Positions 56,773 through 64,000 of a DNA stretch of 64,000 nucleotides are shown piece after piece. Below the pieces are notes generated by a model. It had not been told where the DNA came from. It worked only from the letters and a program-made list of their open reading frames with translations, and searched no databases. The DNA comes from Miscanthus floridulus. Its lineage: Eukaryota; Streptophyta; Magnoliopsida; Poales; Poaceae. Within the stretch, counting starts at the first letter, position 1. The number at the start of each line of letters is the position of its first letter. The translations under genes and the position numbers were made by a program. The stretch is taken from the NCBI RefSeq assembly GCF_019320115.1, contig NC_089581.1, positions 70,762,448-70,826,447 of the forward strand, in the 5' to 3' direction.

Positions 56773-58392
56773 CTACTCCCACGAAGGGAGAACCATTTCT
56801 TTCAGATTATCCGCCAGGTTCTTCGCAAGAGGAGCCACCACCTTCTCAATCGCCTCCAGCTCATCATCCTCATAAGTAGGCGGGAAACCTTCGCTCATCA
56901 CCACCAGGTTGATCTCCTCGTAATGAGCATGGGCGATGGTGAAGGCCTGGGTGATCCCGGCGTGAAAAGCACTCTCCTCAAGCTGGCCTACTCGGGCCGT
57001 GATACTAGCGGCATGGGTCGCAAGCGAGCTGGTCCCCTCCTCTTGTGCCACCTACAGGTTGTCGCAGACCGCTAGAACAGTGAGGGACAGGCGATCATAT
57101 TCATCACCTTTAGCTTGAAGAAGCCGCCGCGCCTTGGCAAGATCAGTGCGCAAGCCGACAGAAACTTCCTCGGCATCCAACCGTTGGGTCACCTCGACTC
57201 CAAGATCCATCTGGCGTGCCTTGGCCTCCCGACGCGCTTCATCGCGCTCTTAGGTCATCCGCCCGATCACTGCGGCATCCTGGTTCGCCTTCTCCTGCAA
57301 CGTCATGGACTCTCCTCAGCCTTTAGCTTGAGGTCCTGCTCTATCTGTAGCTCTACTAGGAGCTCGCTGGCTTTCTCACCAGCCATGGCATTCTTCTGCA
57401 ACAGCTCGTCTCGCTCCTTTTGGAGCCTGGCGATCTCCTCCTCATCTAGCTTTGTCATCGCCGACAAGTCCTAAAACATCCCATGGGCATCCTCCATGTC
57501 CTGACGCGCTTGGACCTCCTGCTGCTGGGCGACAACAAGCTACGTACCCACATCTCCTCACAACCGGGCCTCCTCGACAAGGCAATCCCATTCCGCTTTC
57601 TGTTCGCGGAGGAACTGGGATTTGCTCCGACTATGAGCAACAATGACCTAAAAAGAAGACCGGTGTTAGAAATACGAAAACACAAAAATACTTGGAGGAG
57701 GAGGAAAACGAGGAAGAATGAGCAGATACCTGGCTAGTAGGAATGACAATTTCATGCAGGGCCCCTCTGACCTGGTTCAGGGCATTCATCATAGTCAAAA
57801 GCCCAAAGTTGAGACTCTCCCACTCCATGCTCTCAGCATGGTCGTCGAGCGTGAAGAGAGCCAACGTTGGGTCCTGAGCGGCCATCCACTGAAGCGGTGG
57901 CTTGCCCCACGTAGGGGAGCGGCTGCCTCCCAACATAGGGGCAGGAGGTGACTCCCTCCTGGTCCTCTGCACCACCACCATGACACCCAAGGGCCCTTTG
58001 ACCAGATCCTCCTCCATCTGGTCCGCTTCGAGCGCCACGGGTGGATCCACTTGGGCCCCCGGTGGCGCGGACTGCACTACGCCCTCAAGCACCACCGTGG
58101 CTGCGCCTGGCTGATCCTGGCTTGGCGCGGTCATGGCCACCTCCACCAGCGATATGCGACCCTTGGCCGGCTGTACCACGCCCACCACAGAGGATGCCGC
58201 CTGCTCAGCAACCACCGAGGGCGTGGGTGCCACCACAGGCGCCGTCGGATCGGCCAAAACGGCTCCAACATCGGCACCACTCCTGCCCGAAACAGGGGTG
58301 ATGCCGGGCAGCGCCATCCGTCCCGCCTGAATGGTGAGGCTCTTCTTGGGCGCCAGCCCCAGGGAGTGTCCCGTCCGCAAGAACCTACACAA
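56773..58392 (-). pseudogene. antisense ORF of the Tat element, broken and cut by Tekay
   Basis: Tat-lineage elements often carry a gene on the opposite strand between pol and the 3' LTR; its role is unknown. Minus strand from 58392: a proline/valine-rich region, LQWMAAQDPTLALFTLDDHA, ESLNFGLLTMMNALNQVRGA (~57800-57740), an intron-like break, then a long coiled coil (LREQKAEWDCLVEEARL, LDEEEIARLQKERDELLQKN, DLGVEVTQRLDAEEV; ~57620-57120), ending EEINLVVMSEGFPPTYEDDE and VVAPLAKNLADNLKEMV near 56773. Several stops interrupt the coiled coil (near 57560, 57475, 57250 and 57050). The 5' end continues towards 58530, where Tekay begins. Confidence 0.7.
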
Positions 58393-58530
58393 AGGTAAAA
58401 GCCATTAGGTCAAAATAGAAAGGGAAAAAGGATGAAAATAAGGGAATCAGCGGCTTACGCTGACGCCTTCGTCCGGCGGAAGCGTTTTGGGGACGGATCC
58501 CCAGATCCCTGCCCCGACTTGTCTGGGCGG

Positions 58531-61500
58531 TGTAACACCTCTGGTGTTTTGACCTAATACTAAAATTTGACATGTCATCATGTGCATTGCAAAGCATTCA
58601 TATAGTATAAAGTTTTGAATGCATTCACTAAATAAGGTTTATTTCATAATGTTGTTATTTCATGTGATGTGTTTCAAAAACCTTAAACAAAGATCATGAC
58701 CACAAGGGTCAAATTTCATGTGATCATGTGAGACCATGTGTCATTTGACTCAAATAACCCTAATGGGCCATGTTACTGGTCAAAAATCAAAATTTAAGTA
58801 AAAGGAAGACAAATCAAATTTGAATTCACATTCAAATCATAAAAGTCCTTTTTGCCCCTTTTAATTAATTCAAAATCCATGAGGAATTTGGGGTTGAGGC
58901 AAAAAGCAAAGTTGGAGATTATTTTATGGAGATCAACTTTGGTATTCAAAGTTTTTCAAGTTTACATATAAAATTTGGAGTAATTTTGAAATGATTCAAA
59001 TCTTTAAATGTACCCCAAATTTGAATTTCAAAATGGAGGCAAAATTTGAAAATGTTTCTTAAACCAAAGTTGTAGTACTTGAAAAATTGAACAACTTTCA
59101 TTTTTGGAGATTTTCAACTTCTTTAGAAAATTTCTGAGTAATTTGAGAAATGAATGCAGTGGCAGTTCTGTAATTATTTCAAAAATCATCTCCACCTCAC
59201 TGCTTGCCGCCGGCGCCACGCGGGGGGGTCACCGCCGATCAAATTTCGCTGCTTTCCCATGTGCAGGCACGTCACCGTCGCTGTGGCGTCTCCGTCGTGC
59301 GCTGTCGCAGCCGGGCGAGCTCATCCCGGCTATAAATAGCCACCGTCGCCGCCGTCGTCATCGTTTTCCCCTCTGCTCTGCTCCGCCACCGTATAGCTCC
59401 GCCGCTCGCCGTAGGCCTCGTCGAGCCGCGTCAGCCGTTCCCAGCTACGTCAACGTGATCGCATTGGTCTTGCGCTCCTCCTCGACTTGCTCTCGTCGCT
59501 GGTGTTGGCCGGAATCGCCCGGCGCAACCCGTCTTCCCCGTGACCGGTCAGAGCTCCGCCGCGACTGCCCTCACCGTGGCCAGGCTGCTCCAGACCATCT
59601 CCGACTGCTCCAAGCACATCATCGTGATCACTGTGAGCTCCTGAGCATGTTGCTCACTCTTCCTTTGACTCTACCGCGCCGTAGCCCTAGTTACATCGAC
59701 CGCCGTCGGGTCCGAGCCACCATGGTCGGCGTCGAGTTCCATCCGGTGTGTCCTTTTCTGTTCTGAGGCTTGGGATAGATGCGCGACTTGGTGTAGATCA
59801 TGTAGGAGCAGTCCGTGTCGCCGGAGAGTCACCACCGGCGCGTTTTGCTGGCCGGAGCTGGCCACGCCGCCGCGTCTTGCCCACTGTCGCTGACACGTGG
59901 GGTCAGGCTGTCAGTGATGCTGAGGAAGAAGAATAGTAAGCTTTGGTTATTTTCTGATTTTGAATAGTGCAGCAATTTTGCAATTTTGTAGGAATTTATT
60001 TACACATCCAAAAATTCTGAAAATTTTTGTGTAGCTTCTGTACATGTTCTAGTATGATTTAAAAATTTGAAATTTGAAATTTGGATAAATTTTGAATGTT
60101 CAAATATTCAGTCCATTAATTGAAAAATGCAATTTCCATGATTTTTGTAGGTCACTGTATAATTCCAAAAATTATGAAATTTGTTTTGGTACACTAATTT
60201 GTCATAAGGAAGCTTACATAAAATTTTCAGGTCATTTGGAACAAGTTTATTTTTGGGCTTAATTCCAAATTAATTCAAAAATAGATAAAAGCAAACCCTA
60301 AGCGTTTGATTAGTGTTGGATCTTGTTTTGGTCATGTTTTGTGACTAGTAGGGTTCCAAGATCCATTAGGTCAAGTCACATGTGTGGTTCTTAATGATAG
60401 GGTTACAGGTTGGTTTTGTTGGCTTGTAACTGTACCGCGAAATCAAATCGGTTGCGGGTGTTTTTACATTTCATGTGCCGTGAAAGCATCATGTTTACAT
60501 TATCATCATGTTAAAGCATATGTTGTTATTTCGTGTAGAACCCGAGAACGAAACAATTCTAGTTGAGCAAGTTCTGGAAGAATCCCTCGGTTGTCACGGG
60601 ATTTGATAATTGTGGTACTAATCTGGAACCGGAAATCGTCAACGAAGGCAAGCCCCGGTTTATGCATTAAGCCATCACCTTGTTACTTTGAAAAGTTATC
60701 ACCTATGTTACTTATTGCATTAAGTTGATTAATTCAAATGTTACCTACTTGATGCATTAGCCTACCTTGATAATTGTTTACCATCCTTGAAGATGTTTTA
60801 TTTACAAAGGCGTAGAATGCTTAGTATGCTTTATGATAGGCTTTCAAAGTAAAAGTTTTGATACAATCAAAGATGGCATACTGGCCAAAGAAAGAAAGAA
60901 GGTAGAATGAACTAGAGACTAGTCGGGTGACTTATCTTGAATGTTGGGTAATGTTGCCGACTATGTCGCTTAAAGGCCACTCATTGTGGATCTTCTGAAC
61001 GAGACACTTTGTAGTACTGGTCACATACTCCGGTAAGCCTACTTCGGCTAATCCGATACTAAGACGAATGCCCGCGCACTGGGAGTGGAGAGATGGCGGG
61101 AGTAGCGTGTACCCTCGTGGCTGGAATGTGGCCGGATTTGAGGTGTGCTGTGCTCTCGGGTGGCGTGGAGACGGCTTAGTATAGGAGGATCCGGTAGCGA
61201 GGTTGATATATGCAAGATTTAGTTCTACATATGTCGTGTGATAAGGAATCCCCAGCTGGACTTGAATCAATTCGAATTGCCGGTGCTCCGCGGATATGGA
61301 GACTCGATTCATTACAGAAGCAATGTAGTACTGGTGAATTACTAAAATATGAGAAAAAGAATGGAATGAGAAGGAATGGAATATGGGAAATGTATATTTA
61401 GTTGAGATAATGAACTAAAAGAACTTAGTGGTAGACTTGAAAATAGAATGAAGGATAGTAAGCTTTTGGCAAAGAACTTTTGAATCTTGCTACATCCTTA

Positions 61501-62035
61501 CCTTGCCCCAAATCCCTGCATCTCTAAAGTCTTACACCCCGTTACGTCGGGTTAGTCTTGTTGAGTACCTTTGTACTCAGGGTTTGTTAACCCTTGTTGC
61601 AGGATGAGTCGCATGCGCAGGCTTGTTTTGGTCCCTGCTGCATGTCTGTGTTTGAAGTCAATGACGATGAGGAGTGATGAATGGCCTTTGGACAAGGCAC
61701 TAGTTTGTATGATAAATAAAGTTAATGTAATATTATCCCGCTACTATGGTTGTATAACACTTATGGTATTGTAAGTTTGAAAACAACTAGGTTTGTAATT
61801 ATGTTATCTTAAGACTTCCGCTATCTTTTACTCTGGTATATATTTGAATAAACTGTTGTAATCTGCAATGACTGTGATTGGGATCCTGTTTGAAAAGAGA
61901 ATCGTGGATGATTCGGGTTTCCCGAGGACACCCGACAGACCTGTTGAGTTGTTGGGAACTCGTGTACGCTATCCGAGGTCTGTTAAGACAACGATAGGTG
62001 TATGTGGGCCCGATTCCTTAGGAGGTTCTGCCACA
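58531..62035 (+). repeat. 5' LTR of the Tekay element
   Basis: TGTAACACC at 58531 to ..tctgccaca at 62035 (3505 bp). A TATA box TATAAATA lies at 59331-59338, followed by a GC-rich island (59340-59930) that probably starts the transcript. The GC-rich island is open in several frames (for example 59104-59766), but I see no domain. The remainder is AT-rich U5-type sequence. Confidence 0.85.
59331..59338 (+). promoter_or_regulatory. TATA box of the Tekay LTR
   Basis: TATAAATA preceding a GC-rich leader, about 800 bp into the LTR; the expected transcription start is near 59360-59370. Confidence 0.65.
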
Positions 62036-62037
62036 GC

Positions 62038-62052
62038 TGGTATCAGAGCAGT
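62038..62052 (+). promoter_or_regulatory. primer binding site (tRNA-Met) of the Tekay element
   Basis: TGGTATCAGAGCAGT, two bases after the LTR end; complementary to initiator tRNA-Met, as in other Tekay elements. Confidence 0.9.
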
Positions 62053-62422
62053 TCCCATCTAAGATCATTGTAGGTTACTTTGGAAAACCTTCAAAATGAT
62101 TTGGATCAAGGAAAGTAAACATGATATTTTGAAAGTTCAATTTCTTTCTTCTTACCTTTGATCTAGACTCAATCCTAACTTATTTGAAAAGTTTGTGGCG
62201 GATAATATGATTAGGTTTGTCCTATGTATTATGAAAATCTAGTACTTATGATTATATTAATCTTTTGTACTTAGATTCGTAAGATCGATTCATGCATCAT
62301 GCTTGAGCACATTGCATAATAATTCCCCTTAATAGTGGTTGGGTAAGTAATGTCAATCCCATTCTTGCTAACCTCCATTATCCTCAAGCTATTCTTATAG
62401 TCCTACCTAAATCGTATAGGCT

Positions 62423-62960
62423 ATGGCAAAGACCAAGAAAACCGCACGCAAGTCCACGGGACCTCACGGAGTCCCTCGTCACTAGTTGGCACCACGAAAC
62501 CATGAGCTTGGTGAAGGAAGTGCCAAGACCCTAGGAGAGGAAGGATCTTCAAGCAACCCCGTCAACGTCGAGAACCTTAACAAGGAGCTCAACACTCTTC
62601 GTCGAGCTCATGCTAAAGATCAAGAAGAACTGGCGGAAATGCAAAGGGGTATCACCATGACCATGGAGCTGCGGAATGAAGCCTAGGACACGAGAAGATG
62701 CGGCCAATGAATGCGTCAATGAGTTGGAGTTCTACGTAGAGGACCTGGAGATGGACAATGCCATCCTTCATGAAAATGTCCATATGCTGTATGCTCAACT
62801 TCATCCTCCTCATGGGGATGGTGAAGTTACCGATGAAGAAATGATTGTAGCTCCAGGAGAAGTCGAGAATGAAGAAGAGGAGGAGGATCCTGAGGAGTTA
62901 GTGTACTTCTCAGATGAAGATGAGGTTTCATCTGATACGGGCACGGATGCCGAAGACTGA
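62423..62960 (+). pseudogene. leader ORF with histone H3 tail-like N-terminus, coiled coil and acidic tail
   Basis: ATG at 62423 gives M-AKTKKTARKSTG-PHGVPRH, then TAG (62483-62485) where Gln would restore the H3-like QLA, then LAPRNHE. After the initiator Met, ten of the first twelve residues equal histone H3 (ARTKQTARKSTG), keeping the K4, R8, K9, S10 and T11 positions; the VPR-H-QLA context echoes H3 APRKQLA. A helical, coiled-coil-prone part follows (NVENLNKELNTLRRAHAKDQ, ELAEMQRG). A second TAG (62684) and a 1-bp frameshift come next, then ELEFYVEDLEMDNAILHENV and a very acidic tail (ENEEEEEDPEEL, FSDEDE) to TGA at 62958-62960. About 178 codons if intact. It lies between primer site and gag. 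Function unknown; this copy is broken at codon 21. Confidence 0.8.
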
Positions 62961-63079
62961 AAACTTGGAGTAGTAGTAGTTCCTTTACTGCTTTCCTAGA
63001 GAACCAGGGTTGTCTTGTGGGGTACAAGACATGTAATTTAAATAAGAACCCTTTGTAACATGCAACCTTTTAAAAGCTT

Positions 63080-63100
63080 TCAATAAAGAATAATGTAAGT
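63080..63100 (+). terminator. possible poly(A) signal between leader ORF and gag
   Basis: AATAAAGAATAATGTAAG, about 125 bp after the leader ORF and 35 bp before the gag ATG. It could end a short leader-ORF transcript, or be chance in AT-rich sequence. Confidence 0.3.
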
Positions 63101-63119
63101 AAATGTGTTTCTCTAACAG

Positions 63120-64000
63120 ATGCCTCGTCCTATCACCCGAACTGGTGCTAGTGGCTCGCATGATGATGATGAGTGCCCAAATCCTCCACCAATGCCCTCG
63201 ACTATGGCAGATGCCATAGCTGCACTCGTCAACGCAACGGCAGAGAATGCTAGGCTGTTAAGGGAGTTGGCGCAGAACCAGCAGGCACCATACCCTAATC
63301 GTGGCCATCATAATAATGGAAACGACGAGTCAACTTATGTGGATTTTACTGACACACGTCCGCCTGTGTTCTCAAAGGCAGACGAACCTTTAGAAGCTGA
63401 TGATTGGCTTAGGACAATAGAGCAAAAGTTCGAGCTAATCCACTGCACTGAGGTTCAAAAACCAAGGTTTGCGGCACAGCAACTCCGAGGAGCTGCTGGT
63501 GCTTGGTGGGCAAATTTGGTAGCAGTACAGCCCGTTGGTCACCAAATCAACTGGAGGGAGTTCAAGGATGCCTTCAGGGCACATTATATTCCAGACGGTG
63601 TGATGACCATGATGTTGGAAGAGTTCTTGGCTCTTAAGCAAGGGGAGCACCCAGTGATGCAGTATGTTGGGCGTTTCAACCACCTGTCTCAGTATGCTAT
63701 TGAGTATGTCAATACGGATAGGAAGAAAAAGAATCATTTTCTTCGAGGCTTGAACACTAAACTTCAGACAATGATGACAGCCTGTGGTAATGCAACTTAC
63801 CATGAAACAATCAACATTGCTATCGCTTCGGAAGAAAATTACCGCCGACACAAGGAGGCGAAGAAGAAGAAAATATTTGCTTCCGGATCATCAAGTGGCA
63901 AGCGTCAGAAGATAGTATACCATCCTCAGAATCATGGCCGTACGCCATTCCACCCACAACAAGGCCAAAGCAGGCAACAAATCTTCATTTGCCCTGCAAC
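63120..64000 (+). CDS. Tekay gag (partial, open to the window end)
   Basis: Capsid/nucleocapsid precursor that packages the element's RNA. ATG at 63120 gives MPRPITRTGASGSHDDDE and an uninterrupted frame of 293 codons to the window end. The gag domain occupies residues ~75-240: FTDTRPPVFSKADEPLEADD, DWLRTIEQKFELIHC, RFAAQQLRGAAGAWWANL, INWREFKDAFRAHYIPDGVM, LKQGEHPVMQYVGRFNHLSQ, HFLRGLNTKLQTMM. It ends with a basic stretch (HKEAKKKKIF) leading to the expected zinc knuckle beyond the window. These blocks are those of Tekay/Del chromovirus gag. It is the only long unbroken retrotransposon frame here. It starts about 1.08 kb after the primer site, because the leader ORF lies between. Confidence 0.92.
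   Translation, partial: MPRPITRTGASGSHDDDECPNPPPMPSTMADAIAALVNATAENARLLRELAQNQQAPYPNRGHHNNGNDESTYVDFTDTRPPVFSKADEPLEADDWLRTIEQKFELIHCTEVQKPRFAAQQLRGAAGAWWANLVAVQPVGHQINWREFKDAFRAHYIPDGVMTMMLEEFLALKQGEHPVMQYVGRFNHLSQYAIEYVNTDRKKKNHFLRGLNTKLQTMMTACGNATYHETINIAIASEENYRRHKEAKKKKIFASGSSSGKRQKIVYHPQNHGRTPFHPQQGQSRQQIFICPA

Larger units (their letters stand above)
46112..58530 (+). mobile_element. Tat-lineage Ty3/gypsy retrotransposon, 3' part cut by a Tekay element
   Basis: 5' LTR 46112-47595, primer site TGGCACGCCAGGTAGGGG at 47598, gag-pro 47643-50453, pol 50454-53664 (protease is in the first frame; RT, RNase H, integrase in the second), a long 3' spacer, and an antisense ORF ~58392-56773. The large spacer with an antisense gene, the LTR start TGTCGGGGACC and the primer site are typical of RIRE2/Grande-type Tat elements. 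No 3' LTR is seen because the Tekay element starts at 58531 within the antisense-gene region. Confidence 0.9.
58531..64000 (+). mobile_element. Tekay-lineage (chromovirus) Ty3/gypsy retrotransposon, 5' part
   Basis: A 3.5-kb LTR starting TGTAACACCTCTGG, a primer site TGGTATCAGAGC at 62038, a leader ORF and a gag of the Tekay/Del type. The rest lies beyond the window. It inserted into the Tat element. The gag is open, so this is the youngest insertion in the window. Confidence 0.88.

Noticed and set aside
59104..59766. 220-codon ORF in the Tekay LTR
   Set aside because: It crosses the TATA box at 59331 and lies in a GC-rich island open in several frames, with no domain. LTR leader sequence is the better reading.

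Overview
This is plant nuclear DNA made almost entirely of nested transposable elements. The families (CACTA elements with TNP2 and TNPA-like proteins, a Mutator-like element, and SIRE/Maximus copia, Athila, Tat and Tekay LTR retrotransposons) are typical of a large grass genome, most likely a panicoid or andropogonoid grass such as the Saccharum/Miscanthus/Sorghum group. That placement is inference from repeat style, not from a marker gene. I see no intact host gene. The only host-derived coding sequences are an F-box pseudogene split by a retrotransposon and two gene fragments captured by the Mutator-like element. All boundaries were read by eye.

Layout. 1-2228: two LTR remnants (gypsy-like, then SIRE/Maximus-like with three G-box repeats). 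2566-7696: a decayed CACTA element with a TNP2 relic on the minus strand. 7739-13300: a Mutator-like element with ~410-bp terminal inverted repeats and a perfect 9-bp target duplication. It carries a broken mudrA-type transposase (minus), a convergent GRF-zinc-finger/coiled-coil/membrane gene (plus), and captured fragments of a KIN-14-type kinesin and a CrRLK1L receptor kinase. 13301-15799: old, mostly unassigned repeat sequence. 15800-34650: an 18.85-kb CACTA element (3-bp target duplication TCC) with TNP2 and a TNPA-like gene that runs into a Ulp1-type (C48) protease domain. A ~5.84-kb segment is tandemly duplicated inside it. 34947-~35850: one arm of a third CACTA family. 36976-40902: an F-box/F-box-associated pseudogene interrupted by a 3.1-kb non-autonomous LTR retrotransposon (37143-40236). 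~40933-46111: an Athila-like element with gag and two successive retropepsin-like domains but no reverse transcriptase. 46112-58530: a Tat-lineage gypsy element (5' LTR, gag-pro, pol, antisense ORF), cut by a Tekay-lineage element that starts at 58531 and runs off the window.

The most interesting items are these. (1) A leader ORF upstream of the Tekay gag begins with a close copy of the histone H3 tail, followed by a coiled coil and an acidic tail. (2) In the Tat element, 25 in-frame stops are all TAG or TGA, never TAA, and fit C-to-T decay at CHG or CG sites. (3) The large CACTA element repeats one promoter module (subterminal repeats plus TATA box) at its end and internally, and has duplicated the internal one. 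(4) The Mutator-like element has a MuDR-like convergent two-gene layout with a GRF zinc-finger gene in the second position.
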